Assembly: GCA_024138025.1 (NCBI GenBank)
Contig: JAMXBD010000094.1
Coordinates: 1,302,001 to 1,366,000 of the forward strand
DNA from: Combretum micranthum
Taxonomy: Eukaryota; Streptophyta; Magnoliopsida; Myrtales; Combretaceae
Direction of reading: 5' to 3'
Length of the DNA: 64,000 nt
A program made the position numbers and the translations under genes. The notes beneath the pieces are model-generated. The model saw only the letters and a program-made list of their open reading frames with translations, was not told the origin of the DNA and made no database searches. Shown one piece after another: positions 39,613 through 48,985 of this stretch (its first letter is position 1; each line of letters starts with the position of its first letter).

Positions 39613-40380
39613 TCATGACTCACGAAATTGGCTTCGACCTCTACCACCACAACTTTGCTAAGAGATTGCCTCTGCTATGTCCTCCACTCTCACTATTTTC
39701 AGATTTGTCTTTCTAAAATGACTGTTCTCCTTTCACTGAAATGCCTTATCCTCATTCTTTTCATGGCATCTATTTAGCTAGTCCTCATGAGCTAATAGAG
39801 AACTCAGTAATTCATCTAAAGAATATTCAAATAAGTCCTTAGATTCCTCAATGGCAACAACTACATGCTCAAATTTTATGGTTAAAGATCTCAATACTTT
39901 AACTACAACAATTTCATCATTAATTGTTTCACCATATGACTTCATGAGATCAACAATTGCAAATACTCTTGACATATAATTTTGCACAGACTCATTACTT
40001 TTCATTAATAAGGTCTCAAAATCATGACTAAGGTTTGTAATTTAATAGTAATTACCTTTTTTTATCTCCATATACTTTACGTGTAAAACCTCCATGCCTC
40101 ATGGGAAGTAGTTGCTATAGCAATTCTAGGAAATATTTCATCATCAATTGCCTATTGAATTGTGAATAACCTTGGCATCCTTCTTTTGATTTTCACGTAA
40201 CTGCTAATCAACAACCTTTGGTTTTGTATCTTCAAACTCATTTTACACCAAGTCCCATAAGTCTTGAGACTTGAAGAGAGTTTTCATCTTGAGACTCCAA
40301 AAATGATAACATAACCCTTTAGAAATTGGGAGGGGTTGGGATGTAGAATTCGACTAACTTGTTGTCATTCTTTTTAAAAA
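39613..40380 (-). pseudogene. copia gag, decayed
   Basis: The minus strand has a patch readable as NFKGLCYHFWSLKMKT followed by LFKSQDLWDLV (around 40,255-40,345), the start of plant copia gag. A UBN2-like segment follows (39,778-40,005) with MKSNESVQNYMSR, NDEIVVVKVLRSL and YSLDELLSSL. Frame changes and stops separate these two parts. Confidence 0.8.
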
Positions 40381-40470
40381 TAGTTGTGTCTCTCTTGTTT
40401 TCTTCTCTCACAAATTTTTATGAGAAAAAACCGAACCTGGTTTTATACTTTTTCTAATGGACAATAACTT

Positions 40471-40484
40471 GCTTTGATACCCAA
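40471..40484 (-). other. copia primer binding site (tRNA-iMet-like)
   Basis: The minus strand just inside the 5' LTR reads TTTGGGTATCAAAGC, one inserted G and one substitution away from TGGTATCAGAGC, the usual initiator-Met primer site in plant copia elements. Confidence 0.6.
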
Positions 40485-40486
40485 AT

Positions 40487-40706
40487 TATTGGAAATTATA
40501 AGACTATTTAGAGAAATAGAGAGAAATATAGAAAACATTTTTGTTCATTGCATTTCCAAAGGTATAAAGTGCCTATTTGCAGTCTTAGATGGAAAATGAA
40601 AAGACAAAAAAATAAAAGCAATGACTATACTAAATTTATTTATCAGTTACTAATTTTAAACTTAGAAGACAAAAAGACATAAAATATTTTGAATCATATG
40701 TCAATA
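40487..40706 (-). repeat. copia 5' LTR (minus orientation)
   Basis: 220 bp, plus-strand edges TATTGGAAATTATAAGAC and GTCAATA. The ends TATTG / CAATA are exact inverted pentamers, giving TA..TA termini rather than TG..CA. TSD AAGAC follows directly. Confidence 0.85.
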
Positions 40707-40711
40707 AAGAC

Positions 40712-42900
40712 AAACATAAAGCAGAAAAATAGACATAAGATTTAAAAAGGAAACAATATAAAGAGCATGAAAGGAGTAAAAATAGTGGAGTACCTCTTGT
40801 CTCTCCACTCTTCCCACGCTACCTCGAAGGGATGAAATGGAGGTCTTAGATGGTCAAGAGTACGGGCATAAGCATATCCAAATCAAAGATCCTCAAACCC
40901 CTTACCCTTAATCCTCTAGCTACATATAGGACCCAACACTAACTCTATTGCTCCATAAGACCACCTTTATGTATAAGTTGCTTAAAGAGTTACTTAACAT
41001 ACCATGACAGTTTCTCAAGTAACTTTCATTTCTAAGCAACTGCATTTTTATCTATGAGTTATATAAGCAAAGTTTTTTTTTTTTTTTTTTATACTTTTTG
41101 CGGGTCCCATATTATTTTAGATAAACTTTTAATATTTTTCTCACTATATAAAATAACATGGAAATAAATTGAAAAAAAAAACATAAAATCAATAATAAAT
41201 TTTTTTTTTATATATAGTAATAATTTATTTAGTATATACATAACAATAATTTGATGACTAATGGGTCCTAAACGATGTTTACCATGAAAAAAATTCTAAA
41301 AAAAAGGAAAAATAATCAAAAGGTCAATTTGACGCCCTAAAAGATGTTTTTTGGGCCTCAAATTGGTGATTATGGGTTTAATAAATAAGGTAGCTCTTTG
41401 AACAAGCTTTATCTACACATATAATAATAAAGGTTTTGAATTATATGATAATAGTTATGACTAATTCAAGGTATATTGTGTGTTTACTTCTTATTGGACC
41501 AAAACAAAACAAACAAACCAACCATGGCCACAACTATACCTAAAATCGTGGCTAGGATCCCAGCCACAGTTCAGGCCACAACCACAGTTTTGGCCGTTAT
41601 TTCGTATGGCCGCGATTGTTGAAAGTGACGATTCTTTTTGTTTAAATGATATCTCTACACTCTTCTATCCATTGATGATGAATCGACCATCATTATTTAT
41701 TTTTACAATTCGATTTGCTTCCGATATTCTTTTTCTTGTTTGCGACATTTCTTCTCTTTTTTTGTTTCAATTTCTTTATTTTTCAATTCATTGAAAATAC
41801 GTGCATAATTTATTCTCATCAGCATGTGGCAAATTTTGAGAATTATTTACATTCGTGTATAAGCACAATTTGTGAATGGAGATATTTTTGGAATGGTAAG
41901 AAATTGTAGTGAATTTTAATAGTAAAAAAGTTGTAAACTTTTATATATTTATAGATGAAAAAAATTAAAAAAAATTATTGTTACAATGGCTAATGGTTAT
42001 ACGTTATTTTAGGCAATGTCAAAATTTTTTATTTTGGCAAGAACAACCATTTTTATTAAATGCATATTAAGGATTCCATAATTTCATAAAAGTGTTAAAA
42101 AAAAAAAAAAAGTTAGTGGAAACGAATTACTCTGCAGAGCAACGGTGCTTCATCAAGCATCTTAATTAATTGGTTAACAATGTTAGGTGGCAATTCTTCA
42201 CGTTGGTGTTGAAACCAAATCTAACAAAGGCGGTCCACAAGCAATGATGATAAACAACTAATTTAGATTGAGCCTAACCTTGTAAACTTTTTTGGCCATG
42301 AGCCAAACTTGTCTCGATGTATGTACTTCTTCCTCTTAATATGATGGATAGAGGTAAGGATGGTACACAGATCATACTATATTTACCAAGACTTAAATTT
42401 TATGAGGAGGAGAAGAAGATAACATTAGGTTGCTCTGCTCTTATTATTATTATTATTATTTAATCTCTGATTCATTGGATGCTAATTGATTCTTGTATTA
42501 CTAACGTTAGAAAATACAATCATACACATACACTTCCGATGTTAAAGCATGTGTTTGTTTTATCACAATAGCGAAATTTAGTAGTCACGCGGTAGACCGG
42601 AAGGGAAGTAAATGTTGCAGTGACCTGTATATAATTTATTTATTTATAATTTCAGGTCTTCTAATCAAACACAATTGGAATCTATGGAGCTAAAATCGTT
42701 AGATTAAATCGTAAATTTTTTTTAAACGACAAAGTTGAAACGTTTGAATCCATAATACATGAGTTGAAGTGATGATTTCTTAGGTAATCTTTGGATTTCT
42801 TTTCTTTTCTTTATTTATAATAAGAGGGAGAGAAGTTTTAAGAAGTTTCTTTTCTTTTGAAAAGGAGAATTTATTATTTTATCCTTTTTCTAAGAATATG
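40712..42900. other. unit 1 sequence 3' of truncated NF-YA, with an extra ~1.2 kb
   Basis: 40,712-40,940 and 42,215-42,900 match unit 2 (50,736-50,965 and 51,040-51,540). The ~1.2 kb between (40,945-42,200) has no counterpart in unit 2. Within it, 40,976-41,041 folds into an imperfect hairpin (AGTTGCTTA pairs with TAAGCAACT, GTTACTT with AAGTAAC). No gene is supported; open frames at 41,480-41,909 are AT-rich and featureless. Confidence 0.5.
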
Positions 42901-42927
42901 AGTTCACGGATTAGCATCATACAATGC

Positions 42928-42933
42928 TTTATT
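42928..42933 (-). terminator. poly(A) signal AATAAA, truncated NF-YA copy
   Basis: AATAAA on the minus strand about 455 bases past the stop codon, conserved at the same place in the paralogue (51,559-51,564). Confidence 0.5.
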
Positions 42934-43161
42934 GGATATTATACATCACGTGTAATTACACATGTATACATACACGTCGTGTTCTCTCCAAAGTCGAAGG
43001 AAACGAAATGACTTTGTAACTCACATAGAAATAAAAGACAACACCATAGGTAGATCCATGAGTCCCCTCTTAAGAGAAAAACCAATCTTACTCTAGAACG
43101 GGTATGTGTACAATATTGGGAACAACATGCCCATCTCTCCATTAAAGAGCACCACTACTTC

Positions 43162-43182
43162 CAGCCAAGAATGATTTGCCCG
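43162..43182 (-). promoter_or_regulatory. miR169 target site in 3' UTR, truncated NF-YA copy
   Basis: The plus strand reads AGCCAAGAATGATTTGCC within a 21-base window, i.e. nearly the miR169 sequence, so the minus-strand transcript carries its complement. Compared with the common miR169 form, three positions differ: one G:U-compatible change, one internal mismatch and one near the miRNA 3' end. It lies about 205 bases past the stop codon. miR169 regulation of NF-YA mRNAs through 3' UTR sites is established in plants. The identical site occurs at 51,823-51,843. Confidence 0.85.
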
Positions 43183-43386
43183 TTGGGATCTTACAGATTA
43201 ACCTCAACGATGTCTCTCTCATCTCATATGGATGTCACTACCGCTCATATAAGCACTAGGTTGGTTGCATAACAAATTATAGACTAAGCATCGAGAGGGT
43301 CCGAAGCTTAGACCTATTCGGGAGCAACAGAGTGCTCCTATGCAATCACCAGCGCTATGGAGAGACCATTCACAGTGCAGACTGAT

Positions 43387-43848
43387 TCAGTTAATAGTTA
43401 AAGCCCTCTGCGAGGCTCCATTAACCATTCCTCGTCCGTGCTGCTGCTCCATGTAGCCTCTTTCGATGCTATTGCCTGGGAATGATTGATAAGAAGAGGA
43501 TAACTGAAAGTCCATAGTGTGCTGGAAGTAGCTATTCTGGTTTCCATTTGAGCATGTTTGTCTTTGAAATGTGTCCGCTGATTGGCCATGCATCGGTTCA
43601 CTCGGACTTGTGGATAGATTGGTTTCCAGAGAAAATCCTGAAGGCATATGCCTAAAGCTTGATGTATCCGAGATTTCACAAGTGTGGGTTCTACTAGAAC
43701 TGCCACTGGTGCGACTGTCAGGTGCTACTGCTTGCCTGGCTGTAGCAGCAGCAGCAGCATTGTTGAGCTTCTTCGTGTTTAGAAATCGGCCAGCACAACC
43801 TCTTGCTCTTCTCATAGCATGCAAATGCCGCGATTCGTGAAGATATGG
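43387..43848 (-). pseudogene. truncated NF-YA copy, last coding exon
   Basis: The acceptor TGTTTTAG precedes [18 protein letters not shown], the NF-YA DNA-binding domain. The minor-groove motif reads GCAGRF instead of GxGGRF. An Ala-repeat (GCT/GCA codons) and a Ser/Gln/Asn-rich tail follow, ending ASQRALTIN. The TGA is at 43,387-43,389. Confidence 0.85.
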
Positions 43849-44558
43849 CTAAAACAAAAACAGGAGGAGGAGATCAGAAGTAAATTATGGGGCTAGGAAC
43901 GGAATGAAAAGTCTGCTCTATTAGAGGACACTGCAATGTGAAGTGAGAAAAAACATTGTTCATCACAACATACTTACATAAGACGCCTTTGTGAGCAGAT
44001 TAATCACTAGCTTCAGATTTAATGATCATTGTAAGGGTTTCTAATATTTCCAAGATACAAGCACTCAGAACAATTCGGAAGGGATTTTATCACCCGACGA
44101 AGATCAAAATTTGACAATAAAGTATCTGAACAAAGGAGGTTAATGCTTGTTCACATGATTATACAAGTAACTCGTGTTCAAAGCCACCATTGCATACTAA
44201 ACCAGCTCAATTTGTCAAGTTGTCACATAAACAGCAGAGAGATGAACAACAATTTTGTGAGAATAAGATTTGATTGAATGGTTGTAGGGGAAGTGGTGCA
44301 AATAGTGGATATCATTCTGCCGTTTTTCCACTTTGATACTTAACATGCCACATTAATGATACATACCAAAAATCCTTTATCTGCGTTGCTTTGAATAATA
44401 TCCATTTCCTCTCACACTTTGAAAACATTCCATCCATTATTTGACCATGGATCTAGAGGTTAGTTTTCTTTTGTGTAATTTTTCTAAGATATTTTAACAG
44501 CAGAAAATATGACATAGCTAGCAACGGATAAAACAGGACAACAATGCCCAACAAATGG

Positions 44559-44937
44559 GGGAAAAGGAAACTAATGTACATATTTTTTAAAAAAATTTAC
44601 AAAATTATCACTGAGATGAAAGTAATCCTACAATTAACAAGTTGAACTCGTCTCTTAAAGAGATGAGGTCATAAGTGACAAATCTCGTCTCTTAAAGAGA
44701 CGAGGTTATTGTATCTTACGAGGTTCATTTTGTCCTCATTTCTTTAAGAGATGAGTAGTTGTATTTTATAGCAAACTCATCTATTGAAGAGATGAGGTTG
44801 ACCACTTACAATCTTGTCTCTTCAAGAGACGAGTTCAAGATACCTATTTCTAGGATTTTTTTTTTTTTTTTTTTTTTCATTTGAACAGATTTGTGTAATT
44901 TCGTTTAAAAAGCTTACCATTTTTTTTCCTTGATCCC
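44559..44937. mobile_element. Mutator-type MITE with internal palindromes, 9-bp TSD
   Basis: A 379-bp insertion in the last intron of the truncated NF-YA copy. Ends GGGAAAAGGAAAC and (inverse of right end) GGGATCAAGGAAAA begin imperfect TIRs of ~50 bp. The 9-bp duplication AACAAATGG (44,550-44,558 and 44,938-44,946) fits Mutator-like elements. The paralogous intron (near 53,190) has no insertion and a single AtAAATGG target. The interior holds five palindromes built on GTCTCTTAAAGAGAC (near 44,650; 44,682; 44,735; 44,787; 44,813). Confidence 0.75.
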
Positions 44938-46264
44938 AACAAATGGTCTAGGAAATTCCTCCAACTGAAAATAATTCCTTTCCAATTTACAAGAGTCAGG
45001 ATATCTTTGAAAACTCAATTAGCAGACTTGCAAAGCTAATAGTTGACAGCAATATAAATAAAATCACCAATGGAAGTACGAGATTTAATGTTGCTGAAAG
45101 GAACTGCAAATAATTACGACTGGGAAAAGAGACCTAGATGCCAGGTTAAGTGGAGAAACTAATTAACCAGTATCACTTTGTCAAATGAGCGTACGAAGGA
45201 CTGTAAATCAAAATTCAAATTGTGGAAGCCAGTCATGTTCCTGATCCTCTCTGGCAGTAAAACAAGTATTTAAGGTCATAGCACAAAAGATATCTCGTAA
45301 CAGATTTACGAAAATATAAGACTACGACGTAGCACACAATGAATCATTCTTCTTTCCCCCTATACTTCCCCAAAGTTAACATCGAAAATCATTTTTGTTA
45401 AACCTTACACAATTACATGGCACAAGTAAGTAGATTTTCGAAAGGCTAAATGGTCTAAATGTTAAAAAGTGATTGGGTGGGGAACAACAAGTCAAAATTC
45501 AAAATTGCGAAAGAGGATTTCCAATATTGCCACTTTCATGAAAATTGCATCATAATTCTGTCTGTTTAATGTAAATCCTGCATCATGTCAAGCAAAATTA
45601 CGATGTCAACTTAGTTTTATTCTTACTTAATCACATATGATGAAGCCATAATTCAACAAAAGTTAGATTGATTTACAAAAGCTTGTTTCTCCCAATACTA
45701 TGATCCCTTGCAATAAATATAACAACTCAAACCATATTTATAAATTTAAGCTTTTAGATCAAATGATTGTGACGCTAATCTTAACATGATATCAAGTCAG
45801 TATATCATGAGTTCGAATCCCAATGCACCAATTACAATCCCATTAAAATTAAATCATCCACTTAATATCTTAGTCAAAATCAAAGTTCAAACCCACAAGT
45901 AAAAAAAAGTATTATGTAATAGATTAGATAATTGTGATGTTAATCTTATTAACTATTACATAAAAAAAATTATAATTCAAAGTGTGGCATTTAACAGACG
46001 AGCTATTGGCTAGAAACATATTGAACAACGACTAGACCACATAAAACTACTGCAAATGCCTTTACACCAAACATGCTCCCAATGGTATGAGTCCAGTTGA
46101 ATCATTTTTCAGTTCAACAAAACCATTGGAAGACATTGGCATTCGAGTAACAGAAAGAAAGAGCTGTGACAAGTATGTGTTAGGATGCCGTGATCACAGG
46201 CAAATGTTGGAAGATGATAAGCTCACAAAAAGGCATAAGAGTAATATTTAGGAGCCAAGATGTG

Positions 46265-46489
46265 CAGGTCTATTTGGATTGTCTAATTTTAATATGTATC
46301 TTATTTATATCTGATTTGCATCTGTATTTTATCTGCAACTAATCGGTATTTTATATGTATGCGATCTGTTTAGTCCGTTTGTGAGTAAAAATATTTGTTT
46401 TTCATCCGTATTTATTTCTTAACAAACATCTATATCAAAATGACAAAAATAAAATATTAAAACTATCAGAAAAAGATGAAACAAATAGT
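46265..46489. mobile_element. MITE, 'GTCTGTTTG' family, copy 2
   Basis: Shares GTATTTTATxTGxA, GTGAGTAAAAATATTTGTTTTTC and CAAAATGACAAAAATAAAATA with 2,318-2,512. It sits ~35 bases beyond the exon donor at 46,524. The same insertion is present in the paralogous intron, so it predates the duplication. Confidence 0.5.
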
Positions 46490-46523
46490 TAAGCTGGAAT
46501 GAGGACATCCATGCAGCCCTTAC

Positions 46524-46688
46524 CTTCCTTACTCTCATCAGCTTCTTCTCTAACTCAGCCTTTGCACGCGACTGCCTTCGTCTCAATATCCCATGATACC
46601 GCTTAGCATTTACGTAAACAGGCTCCTCTGCCATTTTAAGAGGCAAAACCATTCTCGACACATGCATCCCAGTATACTGAGTTTGTGC
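46524..46688 (-). pseudogene. truncated NF-YA copy, core exon
   Basis: The acceptor GTGGTAG and donor AAG|GTAAGG flank 55 codons. They contain [17 protein letters not shown] and then [20 protein letters not shown], the NF-YB/NF-YC interaction helix. Gln of AKQYHG is Arg (CAG to CGG) compared with the paralogue. Confidence 0.85.
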
Positions 46689-47022
46689 CTACCACATAAA
46701 AAACAGTTATTACCATAACTAGTTTTTCGCCTAGTTGATATACAACAATCGAAGCACCATGAGATGATCCACTACTAGTGAGAGGAGCAAATCAAATTAA
46801 AAATAATAATAAATAAATAAATAAAATGGATCAATGTAGTTACTTAAAAAATTTTGAAATTGATTAATTTAGTACTTGAAAGGGCTTGATGGAAGTTTTT
46901 TTGGCTTGAATGAAAAATTCTTTTAGATAGTAAATTGATCGATTTTAAAGTTTAGACATCTAATTTAATATTATATTAAAGTTCATGTATCATTAATGAT
47001 ATTAAACCTAAATGAAATAAAT

Positions 47023-47267
47023 AGGAATAATATCAAAAATGGTATCAGAACTTTAGTTAAATATACAACTAAGTACCTCAACTTTGAAATTGATCAATTT
47101 AGAACCTGAAAGAACTTGATGAAGGTATTATTGACACATACGAAAATTTTTTTCAAGTACTAAATTGATCAATTTTAAAGCATAAATACTAAATTAATCA
47201 ATTTCAAAGTGCAAGTACCTAATGGCATATTTTGTCAAAGTTCGAGTACTATTTGTTACATTAACCC
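47023..47267. mobile_element. MITE, 'AATATCACAAATGGTA' family
   Basis: Inverted ends GGAATAATATCAAAAATGGTA and (inverse) GGGTTAATGTAACAAATAGTA. The interior repeats GATCAATTTAGxACCTGAAA and its inverse. Relatives lie at 47,418-47,695, 55,324-55,552, 55,690-55,964 and 57,656-57,880. Confidence 0.55.
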
Positions 47268-47417
47268 AAATAAATACAAACTTAACAATTTTTTTTTTTT
47301 AATTACTTCATGTCACCCACATACTCTCATTAAGCTGTTAGCAAATAAGAGCAAATAAGATTCCACATGGTCCTATGAAGTCTGTGGACAAACCTTTTTA
47401 CTTATGGATATTATTTA

Positions 47418-47695
47418 GTGATAATATTACAAATGGTACCTGGATTTTGATGAAATATGTAATTAGGATTTTAACTTTAAAAATGATCAATTTAGTACGT
47501 AAATTTTAAAATTGATCAATTTGATACCTGAAAAACTTTGAAACTGATTAGTTGAGTACCTGAAAGAACTTAACGAGTTTTCTCAGGTATTAAATTAATC
47601 AATTTTAAATTTCATATATTAAATTGTTGAATATAAAATTTAGATAATTAATTGTATATTTTATTAAAATTTGAGTATATTTGTGATATTAACCC
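47418..47695. mobile_element. MITE, 'AATATCACAAATGGTA' family
   Basis: Left end GTGATAATATTACAAATGGT and inverse of right end GGGTTAATATCACAAATATAC form long imperfect TIRs. The insertion lies just beyond the acceptor side of the exon at 47,758. Shared with the paralogue at 55,690-55,964. Confidence 0.55.
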
Positions 47696-47757
47696 AGTTA
47701 TTTATAAGGATGCAGGTAAAGCAACCACAAAGCAAGTCCACTTCAACAAGTACATAC

Positions 47758-47829
47758 CAAAGACTCGGACCCATATGCATGTGCAACCTGCCCGTGGTAT
47801 TGATCGGAATATGGAAATGATCCAGATGC
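47758..47829 (-). pseudogene. truncated NF-YA copy, first surviving exon
   Basis: 24 codons between acceptor ATTATGCAG and donor TTG|GTATGT. Reads [20 protein letters not shown], corresponding to the family's YADPYYGG...AYG segment; the second Tyr is His here. Confidence 0.8.
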
Positions 47830-48985
47830 CTGCATAATGTCATTCCAACTACAATTACAATATAATTTTTTTAAAATATCTAGTAGGTAATCCCCTCCTT
47901 AAAATGATTCATTAGAGACTTCTCTCGGCAACTAAGTTTTAGAAAATATTCCGCCCTATATTTAAAGCAAGGTAGTTTACCTGCAGAATAACACTTTTGA
48001 TTGATGCATAAATGCAATAATAGCATTGTGGATCGATCTACAAAGCATAATCAAAGGATATATCATGTCAAATTTTCATGGATGCTTATTCACCTGAAAT
48101 CCACTTGATCTGAGAGGAAAAGGCTGGTTGGGGGGTGCGGGGGGCGAAGTTGCTTGTGCATCGTGCTAGTTTAATGCATGCAGATGCGCACATCTGTTGC
48201 ATGTATTGCTACATGTTGGGATGATTTGTGCATATCATTTATCATATCTAGATATAAAAAGGTGTGTGTTTGATTTTAAAAAGTGATGCCACTTAATCAT
48301 CAATCGTGTCTAAAAACCTAAACCTTATAATTTAAGTCCTTTGTTTAACATAATTTGAATGCATATTGGACCCCTTTATTGATTGAAAAAAACCTAAAGG
48401 AATAGTGGCATAATTATCAAGTGGGTAAATAGCAAAGTAAGTCATATGTTTGCAACAAGACATTATTATTACATCATATTAACCTTGGCAAATTCAGAAA
48501 TCAACACCAATATGAACATCATTATGTTAATTCCCAAGATAGACTATCAAAGAATTTATATAGAAATAAATTAATGATCTAAACAAAATGAAATAGTGAT
48601 GAAAAGATTATTGAAGATGGTTTCTCATTTTTTTCCCCTTTTATAGTATTTCCATATCATCAAATTCTAAAGATTGTATGAATAAGGATAATCAAATCTT
48701 AAACATAATACCATATCATTGAACAATTCAAGACTAAAGTTCTACAAATCTATAGAAAAACAATATACTGTAGTATAAATTTATAAAGAAATGAGCATAG
48801 CATTACATAAGAAAAATGGACCTTCCAATATGGATATCAGATAATAAGATATCTTAAAATACAATTAATATATTATATTAAAGAGATTACCACAAATGGA
48901 ACCATGACATAGGAAAATCTATCAAACTTGTTTACTCAAAATTACTCTAGAAGCTTGAGGTTTTCCAAGTGAATTTAGGCTTGAG
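47830..48985. other. unit 1 right end, with ~0.9 kb absent from unit 2
   Basis: 47,830-47,900 and 48,808-48,985 match 56,098-56,165 and 56,166-56,335. The ~0.9 kb between has no match and no recognised gene. It contains a G-rich run (GGTTGGGGGGTGCGGGGGG at 48,127-48,145). At 48,985 the match to unit 2 ends and sequence matching the left edge of unit 1 begins, i.e. the duplication junction. Confidence 0.6.

Larger units (their letters stand above)
35851..40706 (-). mobile_element. Ty1/copia element, both LTRs, TSD AAGAC, inactive
   Basis: A 4,856-bp minus-strand element. It has 220-bp LTRs at both ends, a tRNA-iMet-like primer binding site, a polypurine tract, and gag-protease-integrase-RT-RNase H remnants in copia order. 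The 5-bp target duplication AAGAC (35,846-35,850 and 40,707-40,711) surrounds it. The paralogous site in unit 2 (near 50,735) reads CTCAAGACAAATATAAAAC with a single AAGAC, the uninterrupted target. Stops, frameshifts, an altered protease motif and an altered RT YVDD motif make it non-functional. A MITE interrupts gag. Confidence 0.9.
43387..47829 (-). pseudogene. NF-YA (HAP2) subunit, 5'-truncated duplicate
   Basis: NF-YA is the sequence-specific subunit of the CCAAT-binding NF-Y trimer. Three exons remain: 47,758-47,829 (24 codons, SDQYHGQ), 46,524-46,688 (55 codons, subunit-interaction helix) and 43,387-43,848 (153 codons plus TGA: DNA-binding helix and tail ending RALTIN). Donors and acceptors are intact and phases match. 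The two N-terminal exons of the paralogue have no counterpart: the duplication ends in the intervening intron, and no start exon was found between 47,830 and 51,550. Strongly conserved residues are changed: AKQYHG reads AKRYHG, GCGGRF reads GCAGRF, and QYYG reads QYHG. The C-terminal frame looks ancestral. It could be a pseudogene, a chimeric transcript or a miR169 decoy. Confidence 0.85.

Noticed and set aside
42939..43142. 67-codon minus-strand frame in the NF-YA 3' UTR, with a 77-codon counterpart at 51,570-51,803
   Set aside because: Preserved only because the copies are recent paralogues; no domain, no coding signature, and located downstream of the stop codon.
43162..43182. Possible MIR169 gene on the plus strand
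   Set aside because: The plus strand nearly matches mature miR169, but no complementary arm is visible nearby. The position in the 3' UTR of a minus-strand NF-YA gene, with an identical site in the paralogue, fits a target site.
43571..43840. 89-codon plus-strand frame over the NF-YA exon (also 52,243-52,497)
   Set aside because: It is the antisense shadow of the NF-YA last exon; its sequence is dictated by the conserved domain on the other strand.
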